Source of the DNA: Brugia malayi
Lineage: Eukaryota > Nematoda > Chromadorea > Rhabditida > Onchocercidae
NCBI RefSeq assembly: GCF_000002995.4
Contig: NW_025062476.1
Coordinates: forward strand, 1,917,001-1,981,000
Direction: 5' to 3'
Length of the DNA stretch: 64,000 bases
The translations under genes and the position numbers were made by a program. The notes below the pieces were generated by a model. It ran no database searches. It saw only the letters and a list, made by a program, of their open reading frames with translations, and was not told the origin of the DNA. Of the stretch, positions 38,301 through 49,512 are shown in pieces; the stretch's first letter is position 1; every line of letters begins with the position of its first letter.

Positions 38301-41300
38301 ATAACGTTTAAATATATCTGTGAAATATTTTTTGTATTTTTTTAGATTTTTTTGTTCAGCAATTGGATTGTTAAACTTGTGCAGTTGGAAAAAGCAGTAT
38401 AGAAACTTATATAACTATTAACGAAAAGCAGAATATTTTCACTCATTTTGATAATCAATTTAAACTGCAGATCAAGCATTTCAAATTTGTTATTGATATA
38501 CTGGCATCGTATACAAACGTTCATCGATATAACACATTTATTGTTGCTGCTGCGTTTCGTACACTAATGAGATGGTATACAAAAATGTCAGATGCAGTAA
38601 AACCAACGATATGCAACTATATTATAAATAAGGTATAAGAAAGTTTTTCTAAGATATAACCAGAAAAAATTAACCAAATTTTTACTTTCACATTCTTATT
38701 AACCTTGAAGTGTTTTGTAGATTGAAGAAGAAGCAAAAACTTGTCTACCGAACGTCATAAATGCCAAAGAGCATTCAGATGAACGGCAATCGTCTGATTC
38801 TGGCACACCAACCACTGCTGCCTTTTCCTTTGGTTCAGCTAATCGGAAAGACATGATTATAAATGAGGATACTAATATGAGAGATGAGGTTTGTTTTTCA
38901 ATGTTCGATTACTGTTTTCCTTTTACAGTTATGGAACCATTTCAAGAATCTAAATATTGAACAATTTGAAAATGCCTGGAAATGTGGGCCACATGAATTA
39001 TGTTAATTTATCCTTTTTTTAAGTTTCTGTTAATGTTATAGTTGGCTGAAGAAACAATTAAAGCACTGAAAACATTCATGAAACACAGCAAAATTAGTGA
39101 CGTAGCGCCCACTCAATCGATGCCAAATACAAAACTAGTGGAGCGCTGGTCAAACCATTGGGTTATTAATGATGTAGTTATTTCTGTTACCAGTTTTACT
39201 GAAACTCTATCAAGTGGGACAAGTAAGATGTTCGAATTGGGTAAATAACTGCTTGTTGTTTAGGTTTATTAGAACAGAAAAGATCTCAGTAAAGCACTTA
39301 TTTTGTCATGCTTTTTTAGAATTCCCAAGAGCTTGTCATTATAATAATGCAATTTTTCTACAATACCTTTAATTTATTTTGTTTGAGGAGGTTATTAGAT
39401 AATTCTTGAATAGATGAAGATTGATTTTTAGATAGTGGTGAAGAAAACCCATCAACGGAAATACCAGATAGAGAGATATCAAGTTTTGACAGGAGACGGC
39501 GTCATCAGTCAGCAATCCATCGCCCAAACGAGTACTATTCTTAATTTTTTGTTATTTATAAACTATAAATCAAGATAAGGGTATATGTTTATTTTCAAGG
39601 AAATATGTAGCTCCTTACCGTCCAACTCTGGATGACTTATGCACAGTGGCGAAATATGAATCGAAAAAAGTTCGTGTTCCGGTGGTGACGTGGATTCAGG
39701 TTGTTGTACGGCATATACTTGGTAAATATTCATGGTATATGCGATCACTAAAAGATTTTCCTGATGATTTTGGAGCAGGTTGTTTTTGGAATATTTATTC
39801 AATATCAATTTTATACGAATAAAAAAAAATGAAATGATAATGAAATTTTGTTCATCTTGATCTTTGTGCCTCAAGAACTAATACATACAATCAAGTAGCA
39901 TATTACTTTTCGTAATTTTTAATGCAAATAGCGTTTTTGAAAAGGCCAAACTGATTGAGTAGTTTAGACCAAAAATATATCGTATCATGAGACTATCATT
40001 TTTTTAATTCTTTTATTGAGGTTCATTGATTTTGTGTTGCTAAATGATTGTAGAAATGAAAATAAATTCATGCAATATTAATCTGTAATGTATATTTTAG
40101 CAGACAATTTTTATGGTATTGACGAGGGATTATCGATTTTAAAACTTCTCGTTGATGATAACAAAGCTGTTCAGATATCAGTTCGTGATAAGAACAAAAC
40201 GTATGACCTCATTGTTTTCAAGATTTCGCAGCTTCCTTCGAAAAACCAGAAAACCTTCGATAATACTACAATTATATGTTTATAGAAGATTTTTTATAGA
40301 TTGAGATCTTTGCGCAATATTGATCGGATATCATCACTTGAATTGCACACCGTTGGTGTTGTCTACGTAGCCCATGGGCAGACTAAGGAATCCGAAATTT
40401 TGGGGAATGTTTATGGTTCGGCGCGTTACTCTAGTTTTTTAAGGTATCTTTTGCTTAACATTCGTGATTGAAATATTGAATATTCAAGCAAATTGTAGTA
40501 TTTTGGAATTTTAGGCTTCTAGGCGAACCAATATCTCTGGAAGATTGTCCAGGTGGTCTTGCAGATGGTTTCTGTGGGACATTTACATACGTATATACGG
40601 ATGAGATTTCGAAAACCGTTTTCCATGTGGGTATGTTATAGTTAAAGTGTTATAGTTAAATTCATAAGGTGGATTTCGTATTAAATGAGTTATTTGTCAT
40701 ATACACTGTAAAAAATGAAATTTAAAATGTCGAACATATAGGAGAATATCATGAAGTTTGCTCAAATTTTTGGATCACATCTAAAATAATGATTTACTTT
40801 AGCAACTCTAATGCCAAAAAGCGAAATTGACCCGCTTTGCAACTGCAAGAAAAAGTTTATTGGAAATGATTTTGTTTCGGTCGTCTTCAACGACAGTAGC
40901 TCGCCCTATGTCCTTGGAACAATTAGTGGAAAATTTGCACATGTCGCTTTGGAGGTAATTGAATTTCGTTTTACTTTTGTTCGTACTTTTTTAAAAGAAA
41001 ACGAAAAGAAGAAGGTTCTGGATTTTAAGTAAAACTTTAAAATACTTGAGAAATAGAAAATTATACCTGGCGTTAAGCAAATCTTAGTGCTATAACTTGT
41101 ATTCGTAGGTAGTACCACAAGATAATGAGCATTTGTTGGTAACTGTCCATGCGCGTAAAGAAATTGCATTATGGTTGGCAATCTCACGCGCTTTTTTACC
41201 GGATCAACAGGCTGCTGTTCTTATACGGAAGCTAATCTTACGGGCACAACTATCAGTGAATGTTTGGAGACGTGAAGAGGAGGAAAAAGGGCCACCCTAC

Positions 41301-41369
41301 ATTGGACTCGTTGTTGAACGATTACGGGCAATTCGGGCACTTGCTGCACATGCTACACCTATTTCATAG
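32374..41369 (+). CDS. TSC2: Tuberin, GTPase-activating protein for Rheb
   Basis: About 27 exons, near 1400 residues (human 1807). With TSC1, tuberin switches off Rheb and so TORC1. N-terminal HEAT-like helices (32.4-38.6 kb) include WNVMRGLLGSHYGHN and DLIFTAGTERIEKL, like human WKLMRNLLGTHLGHS and KVLIFTSPCSVDQL. The Rap/Ran-GAP domain uses exons 40300-40443, 40515-40630, 40803-40954 and 41109-41369. It contains HVATLMPKSEID and IGNDFVSVVFNDS, which holds the asparagine-thumb Asn. The long phospho-linker of the human protein is mostly absent, but RRRRHQS near 39500 fits an Akt RxRxxS site. Exon 1 (32374-32552) joins in frame; its Met could also be 32471. Most phases check, but the join 36269-36326 to the exon ending at 36605 is unresolved: no acceptor gives an open frame. 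Confidence 0.93.
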
Positions 41370-42365
41370 CCTAAATATTTAGACTTTTAAAATTATTGAA
41401 ATTCGTGGCAAATTTTATGCTTATAGGAGAGTACTGGTGGGATACCTCCGCCTAATGAATGAAATTTGTTAAACAGTATTAAAATGACCAATAGAAGCAG
41501 ATAATACTAGAGGAATAACAGTTCAAATCCCCATCTCTCCCATCACTTTTCCAAGTTTCTAAGTTAACCCTAACAGAATGACTAGTAGAGTTTACTTAAC
41601 CTTAAAATGATACGCACACTTTTAACAGTTTGATAATTCAGTCCTCTTTACCTACCCTTAGTAGATTTCTATTTGTATGACAGAATCTCATTTGTAAATA
41701 GCTTGTGAGCCGTTTTGGCAAATACTCTTGTCTTTTTCAACGGGTTTTTATTCCATTATTGATTTGAAATACTTGCATTTTTTTTTTCTGTTGGTAGTGA
41801 ATTAATTTACAAAATTCTATGATGGTGCAAATTAATTTATAAAACTCTATGACACTCACATGTGTTTTATTTGACTATGAAAATAAATACAAAAAGTTAT
41901 AAAATATAAAATGTTATATTCAACATAAAATGTCATCATTGTTATGTTCGACGACAAAGAAACATAAAATGTACTATATTTTAAAAATTGGACGTATTGT
42001 TATCTGTTTATTATAGCCACGAAAATAGTCTCTGGCATGTTGGCTGATTTTATTAAACTTGGAATATGCTAGTAACTAAAAATGTAGGGAGTCAATACAT
42101 ACTGCTTTAATTTATACGCTACCAGTACTGCTAATTTAAAAATCTCTGTTTCCCTTCCAGAGACTGATAATTAAAAATTTAAGATAATACTATAAGTATC
42201 TTCAACACTCAATGCATTAAAACTTGCGATATTTGATGAATTTATCCTAAAACTGCCATAAATTTGATTGTAGAAATTTTGAGTTGAGAAAGGATGCATG
42301 TGCATAAAATATAGTCTGGAAGTGAATTTAATTAAAGCATGGAAAAGACAAGAGCAAGCAGATGC
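41370..42365. other. Convergent 3' regions of TSC2 and torsin
   Basis: About 1 kb between two stop codons facing each other. It should hold both 3' UTRs. I see no exon or RNA gene. Confidence 0.7.
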
Positions 42366-45300
42366 CTATAACATATCATCATCTTGAAAATTTTCAAAAC
42401 GCTGGCGCTCTTTTTCACGCTCTGCAGATATGAACAGTTCAGTCTTCTGAGCAACCCGTTTGCAACCAGATGAAGAATAGATCGGATTTGTTTTAGGAAA
42501 ATACTGGAAAAAAAGATAAACCGATAAGTTGGGAAAATTCAAATTTAATCCATCCTGACAGTTAAAATGTTTTCGATATTTTATACTAACATGAAAAAAC
42601 AGCATTTAGAGGTTGAATTCAGTTCTCAATTACGAAAAAAAAATCCCTTATAGGTCATCTCTTTTGACGATTTTAAAAGAAGACTTCATTTATTAACGGT
42701 AATTATGAGATGGATTTCGACTTTTTCTACAATACTATTTACTTCAACTCCAATATAAGCAAAAAGCAAACTACCTGCAAAGAATCGGCAATAGCAGTGA
42801 TACGTTCATCTGTCGGCGTGAAATCATGAGAAAGCATATAATCTCGAATACAAAGCAGTATATGCCTCCTTTCTAGGGGTAAGAAAGGAACAAAATGGTC
42901 AATCAAATGTGCTGAGATCAATTCACTCATTTTTAGCCCGCCTGAAGTTACCAATTTAATAGGGATTTTTTTTTTCTCACTATTTCAAAACTATGCAATC
43001 AATTTTGCTCTTTATATTTTGAATTAATCAATCTTTCAATAGTTGCTCATTTGATCTGAAAACTACTTCTTCTTTTCAATGTTATATCCAACAAGCATTT
43101 GAGAAATTAAACTAGTAATAATTAGAAATGATTCCTGCCTAAAACTTATGTACTTCATATTTTCTAAACGGAAAATTCAGACAAAAAGAAAGTCCTTGAG
43201 ATGTAAAAATAGTAAAAAGTACTAAAAAGTTTCGGAATTTCTGGATCTAAATTTCAACTGTCTCTTGAACTAATTATCCAATTACTACTACTTTAACAGT
43301 ACTTAAGCATTTTAGCAAGTTTTAAAACGACGTTTTCTGTTTTCTGTAGTAAGATAAGATGAAAAACAAGACTTACCTTCAGTGTTAAATGCACTTGCCA
43401 TAACAACGTCTTCCATTTCTTTCAATGTTAATTTTTCTCTTATTTTTCCATCTTCATAATGCTGAAGTGCTTTCTGGGCTATTTCATTACTTCCAGAATT
43501 ACTGCAAATGTTCATTTGTATCATAGATTTCTGATATACATAAAGTTATGTTAAAATGATACTGATGCATAGAAAATTCTGAATCTTATTCAAAGGCACG
43601 AATTTGAAATTTTGCTACAGTAAATGTTCTATTTCTTACTTTCCTCACAACTTTCAACTCCCGAAAAAAGTTATGTATATCGATTCTCATCGTCAAGCAA
43701 CAGCGTATTATAAAATTTAATTGAAGGTAACTCATTATGATTATGAAAATCTTGAAATTTTATTAGCATTGGTTTTTTTACTGAATCCTTACTCATTAAT
43801 TACTGCTATAAATAAAAAAAAGTTTAGCTAAAGCATATGTTTCTAGATGCTGGAAATGGAAATAATAGAAAAGTAAACAATGGAAGTCAACTCAAAACAA
43901 ACCGAAAGACTTACCTCAAAAAGATGAAAATACTTTTCCGAAAATCAACATCTTCCAAATATTCATAATGGTCAATAAAAGGCTTTATGGCATCAATTAC
44001 TTTAGCAGGCATTTTGTCTACTTCATCAAAGACGAACAAACTTCGTTCGCATTTCGATACATTTCCTTGTATCCATGAACGTAGCTGTACCTATAACGTT
44101 GCAACAAATTAAAATATCTAATCATATTTGCTAAATTTCCATATGTAAGGGGAAAATGAAAGGTAAGTATAGTGTACCTGATAAAGTGGTATTTCCAAAT
44201 AGTTTGAAAAATGTAGCGTCGAGACATAAACATGAACATAATCACTTTTCATTCCTTTCCTATAAGAGTTAAAGTAAACTAATCATGAAAATACTCGTTT
44301 AAATTTCGAAATAAAAAGAAATTTCTAAATAATAAACCAACTTGTACAAATTCTCGATAATCATCGAGCTAAGATAATTTTTACCACAACCAGTCCATCC
44401 ATGAAATGACATCACCAAAGCTTTTTTAGGACTTCTGGAAGTGCAATAAGAAAAATGTTATAAATCATATTAGAAAGAAATTTTTACTTCAAAAAAACTT
44501 CAATTTAAAATAAGTGAATATTCGTATACATTACAATAAACTGGAAAACGAACTTACGGATTTTTCCAGTGCGCAATTGCAGCTGTTATTATAGTTTCCT
44601 TGGCTAAATGCTGCCCATATAATCGCGTATGCATAGAATGCTGTAAACCTATAAAATAAAACTAAATTAAATTCATGCATTACTCTTATTTAATAATGAA
44701 AACATTTTCATAGCTAATACTACTCTCTTCACAGCATTTTTTTACACTGCTCTGAGTTTAACTGTATTTAAAATATATCTGAATTTAACAATTAAATCAA
44801 TTTCTAAATTATTATTTCGTTGCTATCTGCTGATTTTCAAAAAAAGAAAAGATAAAGTCACCGTAGGTTATTTTATATGAGTTCTTTTTGCGAATAGCCT
44901 CTCTGTTAAGAGTGTAAACTCATCACTATGGACACAAGAAAATAATCAACACGATGAATAAAATGTGAAGTGAACGAGGAAAGAATATATAATGTTGACA
45001 AATTTATACAAAAAAAATACAAACTAAAATGAAACAAAATATCAACTGAAACACTTTTGAACAGCAAAAAACTCAAACCATGAAATGAAAAACAATTAGT
45101 CATATAAAAAAAAAAAACCTTTATAATCTCCTCGTATCCAAGAACTATCACAACATTCAAGAAGTTTACATCGGGCATAATAACTGAAAATACTTAGCGA
45201 AGCGGCAATAGCTGAACCAGCACCAATTAAAAGACTCAGTGGTTCACCATATATCTATAAATAAAATTTACTCAATATCACTTCCTTAATAACATATTAA

Positions 45301-45804
45301 TAAAGACTGCACTCAGATATTATAATAAGAAATCACATCAAAATTTATTTAACTGCACTTAGTCGTCTTTCTCTACAGTATTAACTACATCTGCTCTGAT
45401 TTCTCAAGGCTTAGACTGATTCGCAATATCATTTCATATTTCTATTTCCTCTTCAAGAATGTGAAATTGGTTAATTACATATCAAATGTAATAACTGTTC
45501 GCTGATGACCTACCAAATTCTGACTACAAAAAAACCAAAGAAGCAGAACAGTGCCCTCTGCAATATTCATGATAACAGCCAATGTTACAATTAGTATTCA
45601 TACCAAACGAGATTTTTTGCTAACATCTCGTAAGAATGAATATAGTTGAAGCACATAAAAGGCCTGAAAATTTTGTATATGAATGAAATTTTGTTTCAAG
45701 CAATAAATTTCATTACTTTTCTTCATTTTAATTCATTACATAAAACTGCATACATCTAGACTTCTACAAGGATCAAAACTAGCACCATTCGCATCACATC
45801 TCAT
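42366..45804 (-). CDS. Torsin-family AAA+ ATPase
   Basis: Torsins are ER and nuclear-envelope AAA+ ATPases. Exons: 45804-45754 (tentative), 45663-45604 (tentative), 45254-45119, 44648-44558, 44434-44342, 44259-44178, 44090-43915, 43501-43377, 42941-42775 and 42503-42366. They join in phase to about 372 residues (human torsin-1A 332). Key motifs: RLYGQHLAKE, the torsin-type Walker A GWTGCGKN (Asn instead of Thr/Ser after Lys), Walker B FVFDEVDK, the FLSN sensor, and a C-terminal SGCK, which carries the conserved torsin Cys. The hydrophobic segment PLSLLIGAGSAIAASLSI before the ATPase domain is probably the ER/nuclear-membrane anchor. I see no cleavable signal peptide in the tentative first exon, so the true N terminus is uncertain. 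It is the last gene of the candidate operon. C. elegans relatives are tor-1, tor-2 and ooc-5; I cannot say which one this matches. Confidence 0.92.
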
Positions 45805-46297
45805 AAATATTAGATGTCCTATGTAAGTTTAAGTTTAGAATATTATTTATTGGCTAATTATGGAAAAGTAACCAAACCTATCGGTTGTAAGCTAACAGAG
45901 AGATGAAAAGTATTAATTTAACACCTGATGTTTTAATAGTATAAAGAAAGTTCATATAATATAAATGGATGTATCATCAAATCAAATGATCTCACATTTC
46001 ATGGAACATATGAGCATAAAAATTGAAAAGAAGTTTAAATTTGTCTCAAAAAACTTTGTTTAAAATTATCAAAATAGGAAGCTTGAGTGTAACAATAAAC
46101 CAACACAAATCTTGATTATTTTAACTGAAGTTTTTCATCATAACTATCTGGATATAATAAACGAAAGATACAATAAGCAGAAATTTAAACGATTTGAACT
46201 TCCTTCACAACAGTCTAATTTTAACATCATCATAAGTGAAAGTGACTGAATATTTTTATACTAGAGATCAAAATGAAATCATTTTCAGGATGCTTAT

Positions 46298-47262
46298 TCA
46301 ATCATCATCCCTAGCAAATGTTTCTGCAATATTGAGGTAATCGATTGCTTGAACGAGAGGTGACTGATGACCGATTTTACGATCATATTCCCATAGCATA
46401 AAGGATTTTGCTGAACCATTAACTTCAAAAACGCGACTGTTATCTGCAATTTCTTAAATTCACATTCAAATTTCAAATAGTTCTCAGTAACTTCATGTTA
46501 TAAGAATAACAATAAAATAAAAAATTTTCTCAATAAACTTCATAATGGAAAAATAACAATCGAAATATTTGGAAAACATAATCATACAATCTTTAATAAG
46601 ATTAGCAGAAAAATAAAAACTAATTGCAAACCTTTGATCTCTTTTTCTACAGCAACAAACAAACGGTAGCCATCTGGAAACTGTTGCTGCACTCCATTCA
46701 AGATTCGTCCTCGAAATGTTGCAATTCTCGTATCATCTACAAAGCATTATCATAATTTTCAGTAAACTGATCGTTCGTCAAAACAACTTAACAAACTTAA
46801 CAAATTCGACATTTACAAATAACTCAAATTTCACTGCTACCAGAACTTTTCAACTGCTTTAAAATAGCAGGTTTCAAAAATTTTGTAGTCTTAAAATGCT
46901 AAAAACATAAAAATTGTCAACTCTCCACCTTCATCCGTATGGTTTGTAATACGGTTAGCCACACTTCGCTAGAAATGTCGTAGTTAAAATAGATACAATT
47001 TTCTTCCGCTAATAATAGCAAAAATTTAATTTTATAATAAACAAGAAAAACCACCTCCCAATCTCTCGGTGATAAAGTACTGTGACACTTTTGCTGGTCC
47101 ATCGTATTCAATCCTACACGGTAACGAATGAAATTCATTGGTGAAATCATTATTACTCACATTTTCGAAAACGATTTTATTTACTTCCTCGGTTTGCTCC
47201 GCTACGATTACCACCTTTCTAGGTTTTGCCAGTTTTGTCACTTCTTTCTTTCTTTTCGGCAT
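46298..47262 (-). CDS. RNASEH2C: Ribonuclease H2 subunit C
   Basis: Exons 47262-47055, 46736-46632 and 46443-46298 join in phase to 152 residues, close to the human size (164). Subunit C is a non-catalytic scaffold that binds subunit B and keeps RNase H2 active; the enzyme removes ribonucleotides from DNA and RNA strands from hybrids in the nucleus. Family signatures are LPCRIEYDGPAKV (human LPCEVEHDGPAPV) and TFRGRILNG (human SFRGRCLRG), with SFMLWEYDRKIG in the C-terminal part. The N terminus is lysine-rich (MPKRKKEV), a possible nuclear signal. An optional exon at about 47005-46920 (reading EENCIYFNYDI) has splice sites but would insert residues not usual for the family, so I left it out. 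The reverse-strand frames at 47128-47371 are shadows. Confidence 0.92.
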
Positions 47263-47637
47263 CAGCAAATTCCTGTGCTACAGAAGCTTCTTCTTAGCAC
47301 AAACAAATGTTTATAAAAATGTAAAAATGAGCAATGCAGAAAGGCCTACATGGAGCAAGAATGTATATTAAATGCTTATTAAACTTCAAACAAAATATTT
47401 TACAGTAGAATTAGCTTTTATGCTGTGAATTTATGTACAATAAAAACTTGACATTGTACTTTAAATGTTCGAATTCATCCCAATTTCTCTTCAAATAGTA
47501 CTCAAATTTCAAACCGATTAAGTTATTTGGAATAAAAACACAGATAAAATCCATTTTTCATTGAAACATTTTCAAATAACTTACTGGTTATTTTTGGAAA
47601 ATTTACAATCACATGGGTTCAATATTCAAATAATGTC

Positions 47638-49120
47638 TTATGAGATCACATTACGGAAAATTCGAATCAGGTTATCAGCAAATAAATCTGATGAATCCCA
47701 TTCATCAAATCGCAAGCCCTGAAGGTATTCTGGAACAGAAGAAATGAGTCCACGCGGAAAAGTACTCGGTTCTAACCAATCAACTGCCAGAAATAACTGA
47801 AAGCTTTTTTTTGAACTCCATTCTTCGCACAACAATGTGATGGTTATCTGCAATTAGCCAGTACTAATCAAAAGGAACAGCAAAACTATATTTTAACAAG
47901 AATGAGAAATTAGAGAGAAATTACAACTGGGACTATAAATTTTTTCAGAGAAGTTTTGACATAAAGTGTGCCAACAATACTAATAGAAACTTAATTAATA
48001 GGAAGAAAAAAATATATATAGAAAAAACAATTTAGCTAATAATAAAAATATAAAAAAGAAAACTTGTGAAAAAAAATAGTAAACAATAACAACTGTAAAA
48101 TATAATAAGAATAAATACCACAGAAACATAAACAATTGAAATTACAATAAAAGAAAAATGCTTACACAAGTAGGTTCATCTTCATCAATTGTCCATTCCA
48201 TGAATGTAAATGGATATCTGACGTCCGAGCACAGTTTTACTGCTAGATCGATCCTAAAATTAATTTATATCATTGAAACATCAATTAAACAAAGTCACGG
48301 TGCTACTAACAACTAATCAGCAATCAATTACTTTAAGTCATAAGTCCCTTTTATCATATTTACTGTCCTGAACTAGAAAGAACTGAAGAGCATTAATAAA
48401 AGTAACATCGCCATACTTTAAACAACGTTCAACGAAGCTGTGATACAATGAACAAAGTGTATCACCACTTTGCCATGAATGCTCAAATGCAGAACCCAAG
48501 CTGGTCACAACTCCCGGACCAGTTGCAGGAAAAGATTCACTCCGCTGTAGCTTCAAAAAATAACTGCTAGCATCCAATCTACAAAAATGAATTTGCATTC
48601 CTCTACGATTATTTTTATTACGTTAGATAATTAATTATGTAAGCAGAAGCAATATTCGAAAGCCTTATCCCAACAAATACCCGCCCTGTCCCCTATGCAA
48701 AAGGCAAACCTTAGTTAGCGGTAAAGTTAGTAAATAGAAGTAACATATATTCCAATCAGGTTTGAGTCTAATAGAAATTTAGTTAATAGAAAAACATAGG
48801 GATAGAAAAATTTCATTTTCCTCATTTTCCCGCAATCATAAACCTTTTCAAGACCTATAAGCAGTACACCACCAGAACACCACGTCGACCTATTATTAAC
48901 GTGAGAGAATACTTGATTAGAAAAAAAGACACAACCTGAAAGTTATTGTTACTTGTTGAAATGAATTATTAACTTCCGAACAGCAATCCTCATCAGCCAA
49001 TTCACACAACTGTTTAAGCCATTCCCACTCAGATTCAACTAACTCAGACGTACCAGCTCCATTATTGATACTTGGACATTCTATCAAGAAATCAGCCCAC
49101 GGTTGCACTGGCACTTCCAT
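47638..49120 (-). CDS. Uncharacterised protein, possible RWD/UBC-like fold
   Basis: Exons 49120-48936, 48578-48364, 48242-48166 and 47847-47638 join in phase to 228 residues. The second acceptor is at the later of two AGs, because the first gives a stop. I do not recognise the family with confidence. The chain is acidic at the N terminus (ESEWEWLKQLCELADED) and has two apparent alpha/beta units. The end, FLAVDWLEPSTFPRG through FDEWDSSDLFADNLIRIF, faintly recalls the RWD/UEV-type units of FANCL or BABAM2. No RING finger follows, and the next gene starts 375 bp downstream, so there is no room for one. It sits second in the candidate operon. The start codon is the first ATG after a likely acceptor; an in-frame upstream extension without ATG exists. 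Confidence 0.7.
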
Positions 49121-49512
49121 CAACCTAACAATGGAATTCACTTAAATGAACTATGAAATCATTATGAGAAAGCACTTTGATAAGTCGCTCTCTAGTGAAT
49201 ACGCAGAATCACTGACTGAAATAATATAACACAAAACAAATTTCAAATGCAAAAAATTTTATTGCAAATCAACAATCCAAACAAAAACAAAAAATAAAAA
49301 ACAAAAAAATAAACAAAACAAACAACAATATTATGTTAGCCTTGAACAATATGTAATTAGTTTACTTATTATGATTTCTTACCACAATACTTCTTACAAA
49401 GACGAAATTCCAAAATAAAAAAAGACATCATTGAAATCATTCATATTCTGAATTTAGGGAAAACTGGAAGCCATTTAAGTTTACCAAAATCACATGTAAT
49501 ACTGGATTCAAA

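Noticed and set aside
47128..47371. Two plus-strand frames opposite RNASEH2C
   Set aside because: They are shadows of the RNASEH2C first exon; no splice sites or recognisable motifs.
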